A DNA stretch of 64,000 nt from the NCBI RefSeq assembly GCF_003255815.1, contig NC_037686.1, positions 61,557,206 through 61,621,205 on the forward strand, in the 5' to 3' direction. Below, in pieces: positions 1 through 12,704 of this stretch. This DNA is from Theropithecus gelada (Eukaryota; Chordata; Mammalia; Primates; Cercopithecidae). The notes beneath the pieces were generated by a model. It was given only the letters and a program-made list of their open reading frames with translations. It did no database searches and was not told the DNA's origin. Numbering within the stretch: position 1 is the stretch's first letter; each line of letters opens with the position of its first letter. Position numbers and translations under genes: made by a program.

Positions 1-129
1 ATGTAACATGTTCTCATCATATGATACAACCATCATACTCTTTGGTATTTACACACATCAGTTGAAAACATACATACTCCTGCTCATTAAGGTCCACAGC
101 AGCTTTAGTCAATTTCCAAAATTTGGAAG

Positions 130-697
130 CAATGAAGATGTCCTTCAAGAAGTACATGGATAAATAAACTGCGGTACAATTAAAATATTATTTAGAACTA
201 AAAAGAAAAGAGCCCTGAAAGGGCCTGAAGGAAATTGAAATACACATTAATAAGTAAAAGAAACCAATCAGAAAAGGGTACATATTGTGTGATTTCATCT
301 ATATAGCATTCTGGAAAGAACAAAACTATGGAGACAGTAAAAAAGACGGTGGTTACTAGGGGATGGGGGTGAGAAAAAGAGGATTAGCTGAAGCACAGAA
401 GATTTTAGGATAGGGAGACTATTCTGCACGATCCTGCAATGACGAATACAGAACATTATACATTTGTCCAAACTCAAAAAATGTACAACACACAGAGTGA
501 ACCCTAACGTACAGTATGGACTTTGGGTTGTAATGTGTCATTGTAGGTTTACTGAGTAGACCAATTACACCTTTCTTGTGGGGAATATTGATATGGAGGG
601 TGAAGGCAGGGGATATATGGGAACTCTGTACTTAATTGCTTGATTTTGCTACAAACCTAAAACTGTTCTAAAAACTAAAGTTTATTTTAAAAAAAAA
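130..697 (+). mobile_element. Old L1 (L1M-class) 3' end
   Basis: Contains the typical late L1M 3' text: GTGTGATTTCATCTATATAG, TGGACTTTGGGTTGTAATG, GGGAACTCTGTACTTAATTG, then TTTATTTTAAAAAAAA at 682-697. It is diverged and truncated at the left. Confidence 0.7.
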
Positions 698-3600
698 CAA
701 ACTCTGTGGGACATCCACAGAGGCACAAAGAAGCATACTTTGTTAGTGACTTTTAAGACAATTGTTAAACTAGTGATGCTGAAAGTTAACATTTGAGCTT
801 GAGTGTGATGAAGAAGACACGACCAGATGCAGGCAGATTCTTAAGGTTCTACGAGGCTCTTCCAGTTTCCGTTTGTAAACATGAAACTTTTATTTCCTTA
901 ACCTTCCTGTGTCCGACCTTCTTTGTACCTGACCTCCTAACTCTTGGCAGGCATTTGAAACTAGTTTTCAAATTCCTCATTTCCATACTCATCCTAACCT
1001 GATTCCAGTTCATGCTATCTCCTTTCCTTTTTGCTGTGGTTCTACTTCCTGACAATATCTTGTCTCTGTTTAACTCACAGAATACCCTGATACAAATCCT
1101 GCCCACTCCCCTGGCAAAAAACAGACTGTGCAACTGTGTACTCAGATGGTGCTGACCTATTTTCTCAAAAGGACTAAATTTACAATACTTCCAGACACTT
1201 ACAGGTTTACATTTTATTTTGAAAAAGAACTGTTTATAGTATTTTATAGTATAAAATGGCTCTTTTTAATCTGTTAAGATATACTGCAGAACTGTTGGGA
1301 AATTATATATTGTACAGTTTATATTATCTATATGTGTCTAAAATTACAACCAATTAATAGAAACAACAGGAGCCTCAATGAGAAATACACACATTCACAC
1401 ACACATGCAAGATGGTTTTTCTTCCTTCCACTGAGATCTGGGCAAGAGCTCATTTATTTAATACTTAACTTTGGAAAGACCAGTTGAAAAAAAAAATGTT
1501 AGACATTTAATAAGTATGCTAGGTATTAGGTTTTCCCTGAAAAGTGACTGGTAGTATTCATATGCATATTAAGAAGATGCCCCGCTTTGACTCAATTGTC
1601 AAGAATGTCATGAATGTTCTTCATAAACCTGGTGAAAATGATGGAAAACTTAAGTTGCATCCTGCTGCTAGCAACAGAAAACCACAGCCCAAGCCAGTGT
1701 AAACAATGAGAAAATTGTGTTATCTCATGTAACAAGAAGTCCTGAAAAGAGAAGTTCCAGGCTTGATGGCCCAAGTGCTTAAGCTTAAAGCCATCATCAA
1801 GACCCTGATTTCTCTTCATCCTTCTACACGTCTGCTTGGATCTCAGCTCAGTTTTTCATGGTCATGAGTGGGATGCCAGATTTCCAGTGTTCACCTGCCT
1901 ACATCACAACAGTTAGCAGAGACAGAATATCTTCCTGTGTGATTTTGTTCTCAGGGAAGTGTTTTGAGGGAAGAATTGACAGAAATTATGTTCTTTGACC
2001 ATTTCTAAATCATTCACTGGCAAGGGAAATGAGATTGCCATGACTAACACAGGAACACATGTGAAGAAGGTAGGTTTTGGAATCAATCAATATCTTTTCC
2101 TAGAAATACATCCTGCAGTTGCAACTGAGAAGCAAATTATAATGAACAATTGAGCTATGTCTCTTAATTGTTCTTTACCAAATTCCATTAATTATACATA
2201 TTCTTTTTATGTTTGGTTTCAAATACTAAATGCTAAAATCCTTTATTTTGAAAACAATCTTATTTAAGTATACAAAAAAAGTAGATATGCCATAAACCCT
2301 TTTTACAATTCATTACATTGTAATTCAATAACTCATAAATAAAATACTTCATTTAGGGTTTGGTGTAAGAATCCTGCCTCCAGTCATGAATTTCAAAATA
2401 ACAAATATTGTTTTATTTAGGTTAGTGCAATCTACTGTAACAATTAGCTCTTAAGTGTATAATGTGAAAGAAACAAATAGTTTATTCTTTGCTCAGCGAA
2501 TCGCACCCCCAAGCCATCTTCAGTTTGCAAGTTCTCTGTGGAGATTCTCTCTCTTGCAGCCAGCTGAATAGGAACATAGCACAATGGAAACTCATGGGCC
2601 AGGCTTGGAAATAGCACTTTTTCCCTGACATCCCGTTGGCTACGACTCAATGATAGGGTCACTGTTAGCCATCGGGTAGTGGTTGAGGAGAAAACTTGGT
2701 TTTGTAACACTAAGAGGAGAACAATGATATTATGGCCTCTTTGACTCAAATGCATCACGTCCTACATAGATGACCATATTTAACTCTCATAACCACAACG
2801 TATAAATACGATGAATACCCCTACATTGCATATGAGAAAAAGAACACACTCAAAGAGATTAGTCAAAATCTTTTGCAGTAAGCAGTTCAGCCTGGATCAA
2901 AATTTCCAAAGTGTATCCTTTTTATGTTACATCATTTGGTTATGTGAGGAGAAATAAACCTTTGTCATTTGTACCTCAAGATTCTTCGCGAGAAGTTCTC
3001 TCAACCTCCCAGTGTACTTTGCTTCAGCCAATTTTTAGCGGCCAGTGTCTTCCCCTCTGTGCAGGAGGGCTCATCCCCCAACCTCAGAACCGCAGCAAGA
3101 AGCCCTGCCAGGGGTGCGAAGAAATAAGAACCCCCACGTAGCTCCTCCTCACTAGCTCCTCTCGAAAGGGGGAACCCAGCTATCCCGACTCCTTTCTTCT
3201 CAGCAGGATGCTTCTAAGGCTCCTGTTTTGCATCATTTCCTAGAATTACCTGGCAGAATTAAGCCTCCATCACCCACCGTGATTGAAGCCTCCATGTTCA
3301 CTGTTTCTTAATTGTCTCCCCTTCCTGTGTCACTCCCACATTTACCTACCGGCATTCTCAGAACTTTCCACACACAGCTTCTAGGAGAACCACAGCTAAG
3401 ACTGTAAATCTCAGAAACAGAATTTTGAATTAAAAAAAAAAAAAGCTAGTTGCAGAAAAATGCATAAAGTATCATACCATTAGAAAAGGAATGAGGCATG
3501 CAGAACTAAATAAAATTATTTTCTAGGGATACACACATATGGGATAAATCATTCAATAATACACCCACATTTCAGGACAGTGGTGACCTGTGGAAAGGGC

Positions 3601-4104
3601 AGGTGAAGCCATCAGCTTCAGAGGACACAGGACTTCAGTGATATTGAGAGTGTTCTAGCTCCTTTATAGGTAGAGAGTGAATTGAGTTTATCATTGTGGA
3701 TTAATTTACAAGTGGACTAGCATATATTCATTCACATAAAGGGAATAAAAATATTTTTAAATGTATACATTTAGTAAAGGACATTAAAAAATCCCAATGG
3801 GCTAAAGGAAATGAGTAAAATAGGGAGGAGTTTAAATCCCTGGATTCTAGGGTGGGTATAGTGACTTCCGACTTCCGGCTGCATCTCTAACTTAACATGG
3901 AGGCTGTCGAAGGAGAGACTGATGGCATCAGGAGTGCCTAGACATGCCTGCTTGACTAAGGCTGCCAGAAAAAGTACAGGTGCCCCATTGTATTTTAATG
4001 TCAGGTAAGCAAAGAGTATTTTTGTATAATTATGTCCCTAGTATGTCCCTCTCACTTTAGTCTGGTGATGTCCATTTTAGTTACTTATTTTAGTAAAGTG
4101 GGAT
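698..4104. other. Unassigned intergenic DNA
   Basis: No gene found. Small overlapping frames at 793-1133 and 2444-3141 lack any codon or family signal. Near 2960-3420 the sequence is GC-richer and could be an old LTR, but I cannot name it. Around 3450-3770 there is a possible ancient LINE piece. Confidence 0.4.
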
Positions 4105-4107
4105 ATG

Positions 4108-4415
4108 TATGTGTGTGTATATATATATTTTATATATATGTATATATTATATATTTTATATATTTATACTATATATTATATATTATAATTTTAAACATAA
4201 TATATATTTTATATATATTATATAAAATATATTATTTTATATATATTATATATTTTATATATATTTATATGTATTATATATTTTAATATATAATATATAT
4301 TTTACATATAATATATATTTTAATATATTATATATATTTTACATATAATATATATTTTAATATATTATATATATTTTATATATAATATATATATTTTATA
4401 TATAATATATATTTG
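4108..4415. repeat. AT satellite, TATATA-based with internal 30-40 bp periodicity
   Basis: About 300 bp almost purely A and T. Beyond simple (TA)n, it alternates TTTTACATATAATATATATT and TTTTAATATATTATATATAT blocks, giving a higher-order periodicity. It is largely self-complementary. Confidence 0.9.
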
Positions 4416-6639
4416 TATGCTCTTAATGTATTCAAATATTATATGAGATATAGTTATGCTAAAACATTTTTTAATGGCCTGAAATTCAAATGTATCTGGG
4501 TCTCCTGTTTCATTTTCCTTAAAGGCATTAATTACATAGAGATATCATGAAAAACTTATAAGACACAGAGATTGAGGGTTTAATTCCAAACCTAGAAGCC
4601 AGAGGATTGAAGTTGTATGCACATTATAAAAATTTTAAAATGATCATCACCATCAAGAATTTTTCATTAGAAATTTTATGTTTGGCTTCAAAAATATGAA
4701 GCTTTTGGTTTAAAGCACATATTAATCTTTAAGACAAAAATGTAAAACAGTAGTATATGTGGTTGAGTAAAGAAAATGATCATAGTTTATTTCGGGGCTC
4801 ACGACCCCTCAGAGGGGAGCTTCTCCACCACAGAGACCCTGTATATCCCTGAATATTTCATTTAGATTTTTCCAAATCTCTCTGCTTTCCTACATTGTAC
4901 TTTAATTGCAAACACAAAAGTGGTGTTTAAAGATTTCCTAGCCACGTAAGCTTCATTCTTGAACATACAAATGAATCTGTCTTTACGGCCCAGCTTTGGT
5001 TTTTCAGGAACATACTCTTATCAACAGAAGAGGTGTTGGAATTCCAGGAGATAATACAAGAGAATGTACGACCTATGGTAGATAATGCATAACTACATTC
5101 TTTCACTTGTTCTCACAATGCCCTTCTTTTGCAGATAATGTGATTACATCCATTTCACGTATGAGAGGACTGAGACCAACAGAAATATTATGGAATTTGT
5201 GCACAGTCCTACAGTTAGTAAGCGGTGAAGCCAGAATGTGATGCTTGGCCTCCCAAGTCCACACTGTTAGCCACCTCTGCCAGCAGCACCAGCCCAAACG
5301 GCGCAACTTTCTGAACATGACCACCTAGAACTATACTGAAATTTGGGCAAAGTTCTCCAGAAAAGCCACACACCTGTCACTTCCTTAGAGCAGAAATGGG
5401 GTATGGTTGAAAGTTGCAAACACACTATGCTTAAATTCCTTTTTCTCACTTTGGCAAAGGAAAGAACAGGAATATTTCAGCCCATCCCTTCAGCCTCACC
5501 TCACCTCACCATGAGTATAATCACCTGCATCCATTTTCCAGAGACATGGTGCATTGATCTGATCCCTCCCCTACAAACACATACATACTGAACTACATAT
5601 TATAGCTATCTCACATTCTGGGATAAATGAAAAAAATCTCCGGTGAAAATTTACATCATAAGTCTTGACCAAATGTATGCTGTCCTGTGGTGTATATTCA
5701 GGACATGTATTATTCTTTTGGGTTGCCCAGAATGTGAATCCCATTCCCACGTTTTGGAACCTGTGTGCTGTGGTAGCCTGGGTAATAGATAGGGAGCCTG
5801 TCCCATGAAGAAGACAAAAATCTATTTCCCGGCTATCCCATCTTTGCAGCTTGTGTACACATGTGACCATATGACCTGGCCCTCCCAAACAGATGTACTT
5901 CTGCCAGATTTGACTAGAATCAGAATTGAATGCTATGTGGTGTCCCTGCTGGCGAGGATTGTGGCAACGGCAGCAGCCATGTAACTCTACTTGCCACAGG
6001 TAACGGTGATTAAAAATCCAGCAACTGCACCCAATATCAAGAATGAGTGGTATTAGTGGTTAAAGTGGTATTGTCTGTGGCCTTAATGGAAACAGTTGTG
6101 CAGCATGATTTAGAAACTGCTCTGGCTCTGCAGCACCCAAGGCTGGTCTCCAGTCCTTTCAGGGCACTCTGACAATCCCAATGTCCTTTATAAGTTGGGT
6201 TTTGTTTAAATCAGCCAGAGTGGGTCTCAGTTGTTAGCAATTAAGAATACTTACTGGCAGAATATGGAAATCATAAGGCTTGAAATTCATTTAAAACACT
6301 TCTCTACATATGAACCTATTGGAACCTTAAAAGAAGTAATCTGAAAACCACCTGTAGACACTTTTGTAAGTTAGGAATTCAAAATTTAATAGAGGAAAAT
6401 TTATCAAATATAATGTCACAGTGAAAAATATTAGATATACAAGAAAATAAAGTACCAGGAAGAAAATTATGTGGAAGCAACTATTAAAGAATTGTGATTC
6501 AAGAATAAGAAAAATAGGAGAATATAAAATAGGTCAAAAAGGCATGTTTATAATAATTAAGGAGATTTAAGAAGGAATGGGAACCAGTGAAAAGCCATAG
6601 CCTAATGGAACAAAGAGCAAGCATATTTGAAGAACAATC
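4416..6639. other. Unassigned intergenic DNA
   Basis: AT-rich; no gene or repeat named with confidence. Short frames at 5103-5888 on both strands overlap each other and show no domain. Confidence 0.4.
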
Positions 6640-7136
6640 ATATGTAACTTTTACTAAAATAAGTGTTTTAATTTAGAACAGTTTTAGATGTACAGAAAAA
6701 TTACAAAAGTAGTTTTCATAGAACCACACACTCAGCTTCCCATACTATTAATGTATTGCAATAATGTGCTACAATGGTTACAATAAATAGACTAATATCA
6801 GTATATTATTATTAACTAAAGTTCTTATTTTATTCATGTTTCCTTCCTTTTTACATAACATCCTTTTGCTGTGCCAGGATCTCATCCTAGCTACCACATT
6901 ACATTTGCTTGTTATGTCTCCTTAGGCTCAGCTGTAATTCTTACCCATGTTAAGTTTTCTTATGACAAAAACAAAAACAAAAATACTGTTGGAGGTGATA
7001 GATGTATTAATTGCCTTGATTATAGCTAGAATTTATGAGTATATCCATATACCCAGACTCATTAAATTGTACACATTAAATATATGCTGTCTTTTGTATA
7101 TCAATTATACCTCAATAAAGCTATTTTGTTTAAAGA
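6640..7136 (+). mobile_element. Old L1 (L1M-class) 3' portion
   Basis: Two recognisable L1M 3'-region stretches: GTTTTAGATGTACAGAAAAA through CTCCTTAGGCTC (to about 6930), then GGTGATAGATGTATTAATTG through TATACCTCAATAAAGCT (to about 7122). The end is AT-rich rather than a clean tail. Confidence 0.65.
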
Positions 7137-7686
7137 AAGATTTAACTATTTAACTACATGAGGTAGCCTTGTGGTGTGTCTATTCACCTAGGCTGAAAAA
7201 CGTTTCCCAGAATTCTCCCTCTTCTATGTTTCCCATTAGCATGGGCCACACATATTTTTTTGAGTGAGATTTGCAGGGTGGAAGTAAAGGCATAGCATTT
7301 GTAGCTCACACACTGTGCCGCTGGTCTGCTGACTAAGCTCATTGGCCGGAGGCAGCATCTGGGCCTACACATGGCCTTACACAGCTTGACTTTTGCATCT
7401 GAGCCTCCTGGGCCAATGTCTCAATACCTTCAAGGGTCCTGACTTCTGAAATGACACTCGTAACACAAGGTGAGCACCAGAAGAACTAACACAGGTGAAA
7501 GTCACTCCTGGGAGCTTCAGCTGTGCTTGTGGACTTCCCATTCATGTTCTCTTCCAAAGTGTCTACCCTGTGAACTTCAGTAAACTTCAAGCTCCAACAC
7601 CAGATGTGAAGACAACAGCCTTAGAAGGACTGCCTAGCTAGCTTACCCAGTTCCAACAAATCCTTGTAACAAATCTCTCTGTGTGC

Positions 7687-8052
7687 GTATTAGTCTGCTC
7701 TCACGCTGCTATGAAGAGATATCCCAGACTGGCTAATTTATAAAGGAAAGAAATTTGACTCACAGTTCTGCATGGGTGGGAAGGCCTCAGGAAACTTACA
7801 ATCATGACGAAGGCAAAAGAGAAGCAGGCACCTTCTTCACGGGGCGGCAGGGCAGAGTGAGGGCAAGCAGGGCCAGACGCTTGTAAAACCGTCAGATCTT
7901 GCGAGACTCACTCACTCTCACGAGAATAGCGTAGGGAAAAACTGGCCCCGTGGTTCAATTACCTCCACCTGGTCCTGGCCTTGGCGCCTGGGGATTACGG
8001 GGATTACAGTTAGAGGTGAGATTTGGATGGGGACACAGAGCTAAACATATTA
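7687..8052 (-). mobile_element. MaLR solo LTR (MST/THE1 type)
   Basis: The plus strand is the reverse complement of an MST/THE1 LTR: TATTAGTCTGCTCTCACGCT at one end, CACAGTTCTGCATGG, AACTTACAATCATG and GAGATTTGGATGGGGACACA at the other. It is about 365 bp, a solo LTR of an ancient ERVL-MaLR element. No coding capacity. Confidence 0.85.
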
Positions 8053-8774
8053 GCGTGTGTTTGTATATATGCATTTAGATATGTATCTTCTGGTGTTTTT
8101 ACCTCTCTGATTGAACCCTGCTAAAACAGAGTTTGCTACTGAGAGCGGTTCCAGAGAAACAGAATATTAACAATATATTCTATGCATTGGTTCTGGGATT
8201 TCTGGAACTGGTTCTTTGATCCAATTAAATTTAAAGGCACAACTGATCTAGTTTTCAGTGCAGTGGGCCATTAGTAATCCATGCATGCAGTGTCAGAACC
8301 GTTTAGACAATCACACCAGCGTCCGTAAGAGTCAAGGCTCCAGGTGACCAAGTATTTGCTGTCTTAGGATATTTTGGTGAAAAAAATAAGTAAAATTGGA
8401 TGGATTTATTGCTGCTGGAAGTGGAGAACTTGGGAAAAGTGCAGAACTTGGAAAATGAGATCTTCTTTTGTTGAAGTTGGGTTAGTGAATTGAGAGTGAA
8501 TGAAATCCTGAAAACTGGCATGAGAACATGTGGAGAGATTCTGATTAAACTGGGCACCTCAAACACCGAGTCCCACCAAGATCCCTTTGTTGGCAGAAGC
8601 AGCTTTCTCAACTCTGTGAAGAAGTTTGTCCTCCTTGGCCGTAAACACCTGTAGTGACCTTCCTGGAGGTAGTTGCCAACGGGCCCAAATTTTGAAAATT
8701 TAAGTATGACCCATGAGGAGGTATAAGGCCAACTGAAAGAATGGCATGATTTTGCCCATTCATATTGACTGAAA
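8053..8774. other. Unassigned intergenic DNA
   Basis: No gene. A 102-codon minus frame (8303-8611) has no recognisable motif. The sequence after the MaLR LTR could be decayed MaLR interior, but I cannot show it. Confidence 0.35.
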
Positions 8775-9290
8775 CCTAAGGATTTGTATCAAAATATAAA
8801 TAACTCTTAAAACCTAATAAGTAAAGGATAATCTGGTTTTTTAAATGGGCAAAGAATCTGAATAGAAACTTATCTAAAGAAGACATGCCAGTGGCAACAG
8901 GCACATAAGAAGATACTGAAATTATTAGTCACTAAGGAAATGCATATCAAAACCACAGACAACATATTATACCCTTTAAGATGATTAAAAGAAAAGAGAC
9001 AAACAATAAGTTTTGACAAGGATTTGAATACATTGGAACCTTCATACAGAATAGGTTAGTGGTTGCCTAGGGCTGGTTGATGAGGGATGAGGAATATAAA
9101 GAAAAGGGAGTGACTGCTAATGGGCACAGGGTTCCTTTTGATGTGATGAAAATATCATAAAATTAGGTAGTGCTACAGTTACATAAGTATGTGAATATAT
9201 AAAAATAAAACAACACTGTGCAATTTAAAAGGTTAAATTTTATGGTATATGAATAAAGCTGTCTTTCAATAAAGCTGTCTAAATAAAGGT
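8775..9290 (+). mobile_element. Old L1 fragment, ORF2 end and 3' region
   Basis: AATGGGCAAAGAATCTGAAT, AAGACATGCCAGTGGCAACA and AAATGCATATCAAAACCACA match the 3' end of L1 ORF2. The text then shifts to 3' UTR-like TAGTGGTTGCCTAGGGCTGG and ends near AATAAAGCTGTCT. It has an internal deletion and many stops. Confidence 0.7.
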
Positions 9291-10589
9291 TTAGGGATGA
9301 TGGAATATTAATGTGGATTTATCATGTATGACCTGATCTGGAAAGACCTAGAAGACATATCTTTCCTCACAGATGTGAGAAAAACAACTCAAGGGGGGAA
9401 GCTGCAGCATTTTTGAAGAGTTCTCTCTTCTGTAAGTCAGAAATCACAAGGAAACTGCTACAATGAACTGGGCTCTCTACCCAATAGAAGGAATGGGATT
9501 CCAGGATGGGGGAAGCTGTTGGGAGCTGTTAGAGCAAGATGATCCTTTCTTTCCCCTCTGGAGTTTTAATATTTGAGTCTGACAGATAAACCAACAATAG
9601 AGCAATTAACAGGAAAAAGGCAAACACATTTATTATGTGCACGGGGGCATCACAGGAAGGTGAGGACTCAATAACAACAGAATTTGGAAGGCTATGTGCC
9701 CTTCTTCATAGGGAGAAGGAGTAGAGAATGAAGACAAGTTAGAGGGGGAGAAAATAACTTTTAGAGCAGATGAGTGGGCCTGGAAAACAGACAACCATCT
9801 GGTAGAAAGTCATCTGGGCTCTGGGTGTGGTGTCAACTGTAGTCTTCTTTCCGCGATATGCATCGGTCTCACCCTGTTGATAAGACATCTGGGGAAGGGA
9901 TTCACAACAATTGACTACGTTCTGGAGGATCTGGCCTTTAGTAGATGGGAACACTTCAGGGAAAGCCTATCCCTGCATTTGCTGTTCCCCAGGAGCTCTC
10001 CTTTTGAAGTCCAAAGGAGCATATTTAAGGGGATTATTAATATTTCCTGAGCTCCAACAGAGCCAAGTGAGGGTACTTAGTCACTGAAGACAAGGTGAGT
10101 TACTGGAAAGGCCAATTGTATAATGTCTGCTAGTCAAACTAGAACTGAAACTGATGCGCAGTCCGGTGAAATTTTACTTGACCCGATTAAGCGGAAAAGC
10201 TATAGTCTGTTGAACTGAAGTCTGAGTTGAATAACCAAATTAGAGTCATGTCCTTCAATTAATTTCCATTTCACACACTCAAAGCCTCTTAAATGGCTGC
10301 CCTGTGCCCAAATTCTTACCCCTGAGACAGAGTGAAGAAAGCCTGAAGCCATCCCATTGAAAACAGGATACTGCTGCATAGCAAAACAAAAACAATGTAC
10401 ATCTGCAAATCATCTTCTTTGTGGTCCCACCCAAGGACACACACTATTTACCATAATGACAGCTTTGGGTGGGGAAAAATGATCAGATCTTGAGGAATTA
10501 CAGGATTTATTTCATGGTTTTAAACTGACAATACTTCCTGTGGTCACTGGTCAGAGTAGGAAACTGTGGCTGTCAGATAACTGATGGAG
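9291..10589. other. Unassigned intergenic DNA, possible LTR
   Basis: No gene. About 9590-10060 has a composition and layout like an old antisense LTR, but I cannot assign a family. 10120-10560 is unassigned and may be upstream interior of the ERV-L relic that follows. Confidence 0.3.
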
Positions 10590-11040
10590 GCTTGGCTGGA
10601 GTCTGCCTCACAGTGGGCCACCTTCTGATTACTTTCCTAGCACCAGAATGGGTAGAGCATCTGCAAAGAACTTGCAGAATTCCCGCATGTACCTGACAAT
10701 GGAATGGAAAGAGAGCAAAATGGAAGTCGCTGGAACAGCCCCTGCCTTTGATAATAGTAAACCAAAGGTAGCACACATTCCTGGAGTGCAGAGATTGTTG
10801 CCACCATCAAGGACTCGAAAGATGCAGGGGTGGGGGATTCCATTCTATTCGGCTATTTTGCCTGTGTAGATAGCAGATGGATATTGGAGAATGAAAGCCG
10901 ATTATTGAAAATTTAATCAGGTGGGGATTCCAATTGCAGCTGTTGTTCCAAATGTGGCTTTGCCAGAGGAAATTCAGACATCCCCTTGTATCTGGCATGT
11001 GACGATGGACCTGGTGAGTACTTTTTCTCTCTATACCAGG

Positions 11041-11136
11041 AAAACTTGCAAACCGAATCCAGCCTGCAGCCTGTTTTTGAAGAGGGGCAAACTTGCAAGC
11101 CAAATCCAGCCTGCAGCCTATTTTTGAAGAGGTCTC
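11041..11136 (+). repeat. 47-bp tandem duplication
   Basis: Two adjacent copies of an approximately 47-bp unit, each containing ACTTGCAA, ATCCAGCCTGCAGCCT and TTTTTGAAGAGG. They differ at only a few positions, so the duplication is younger than the ERV-L relic around it. Confidence 0.9.
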
Positions 11137-11912
11137 AAGCTAAGAAAGGTTTTTGCATTTTTAAAGAGTTAAAACAAACAAACGTAGACTGTATGACAGA
11201 ATCTCTTTGTGGGACCCAAAGACTAAATTATTTATTGCCTGTCTCTTTATAGAAACAAGTTTGCTGACCCCTTGTGGTGCTTTAGAGAAAATATTTTTGT
11301 ATCTGAACAAATTTTGCTGAACCAGAACCAGGACTAAACGCAAGTCTCAGGAAATAATTTTTGACTGCTTACGTAAAACTCCAGAGCGCTCTATCTCCTG
11401 GAGATATTTTTCTTCGTGTCAGAAGGGCGTGGAGACCTGGGCTGGAGACACGGAGTTGCAGAGCTGAAGACAGTGGTGTTATCTTCCCCTGGTGAGATGG
11501 ATTTATATTCTAAAGGGTTGGAGATAAAACTCAGGGTCCTCCTGAAGAAGCAAAAGTTCTCTCCCTTCTTTGAGGAAAGAAGCTGGACGGCATGCACAGA
11601 AGCACCTGGACTCTTTGCAGGATTTTCACCTGAAATATAAATACCTTATGTGTGGGATGGCTTCAGGCTTCCATCACGCTGCCCCAGGGATAGGAATTTG
11701 GGTACAGGGCAACCATGAAATTGTTTACTGTAAAGTAAATAATGATTAATCCACTCTACTCCAGAGACCTTATGGATGCATTTAGTATAAAATTAGTAAA
11801 TATGAATATTAAAAACTTAAAATTTCTGCTTTATACTTCTTAGTGAAGATCATAAGCAAGTGTCTGCTTTAAGCTGAAAAACTCAGCAATATGTCCATCC
11901 GAATTTTCTCAG

Positions 11913-12245
11913 TTCTTCAGTCCCATACCAGAATCGAGCCCAAGGGAACGTCACTGTCCTTCAGGAATTTATCCGTTCTTCAGTCCCGTACTGTCCGTCA
12001 CTGTCCTTCAGGGATTTCTTAATTCTTCAGTCCCATACTGTCCTTCACTGTCCTTCAGGGATTTCTCAATTCTTCAGTCCCATACCAGAATCGAGCCCAA
12101 GGGAACGTCACTGTCCTTCCGGAATTTATCCGTTCTTCAGTCCCATACTGTCCCTCACTGTCCTTTAGGGATTTCTTAATTCTTCAGTCCCATACTGTCC
12201 TCCACTGTCCTTCGGGGACTTCTCAGTCACATACCAGAATCTAGC
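11913..12245. repeat. Higher-order minisatellite, 157-bp period
   Basis: Built from subunits starting TTCTTCAGTCCC. Order: one 63-bp type (with ACCAGAATCGAGCCCAAGGG), then two of about 47 bp (with TACTGTCC and CACTGTCCTT). The three-subunit block starts at 11913, repeats at 12070 (157 bp later), and a third, partial block follows near 12220. Confidence 0.9.
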
Positions 12246-12317
12246 CCAAGAGGACTTTTATGGATTTGTTCCTTCTCTGAGTGTCACACTGGTGTATTGC
12301 ATTGATAATACGCTGAT

Positions 12318-12704
12318 CATATCAGTTTGCTAGGGGTGCCATAACAGGGTATCATGGAGAGTGGCTTAAACAACAGACATTTTGTTTTCTCACAATTCTG
12401 GAGGGTAAAAGGCCAAGATCAAGGTGTTGGCAGAGCTGGTTTCTTCTGCGGTCTCTCTCCATGGCTTGTAGATACTACTTTCTTCTAGTGTCTTCAAAAT
12501 GGTATTCCCTCTGGAACAAATTTCTTCTTCCATCAGGACACTAGTCACACTGGATTAGGGCCCATGCTAATGACTTCATTTTAACTTAATTTCCTCTTTC
12601 AAGGTTCTATCTCCAAATATAGTCATGTTCTGAAGTACTGGGAATTAGGACTCCAACACACGAATTTGATGGTGGGGACAGGGCCGTAATTCGGCCCATA
12701 ACAC
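12318..12704 (-). mobile_element. MLT1-type MaLR LTR
   Basis: The plus strand has TCAGTTTGCTAGGGGTGCCA, GGCTTAAACAACAGACATTT, CTGGATTAGGGCCCATGCT and TTCGGCCCATAACAC, the reverse complement of an MLT1 LTR. It lies antisense within the ERV-L relic. Confidence 0.8.

Noticed and set aside
849..1133. 94-codon minus frame overlapping a 69-codon plus frame
   Set aside because: No homology, start context or splice support; opposite-strand overlap suggests chance.
4032..4286. 84-codon frame rich in Y and I
   Set aside because: A by-product of the AT satellite.
5571..5888. 105-codon minus frame
   Set aside because: Overlaps a plus frame at 5343-5591; no domain or transcript signal.
11913..12245. 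CRISPR-like spaced repeats
   Set aside because: Units are adjacent with diverged copies rather than identical repeats with unique spacers, and the DNA is a mammalian genome.
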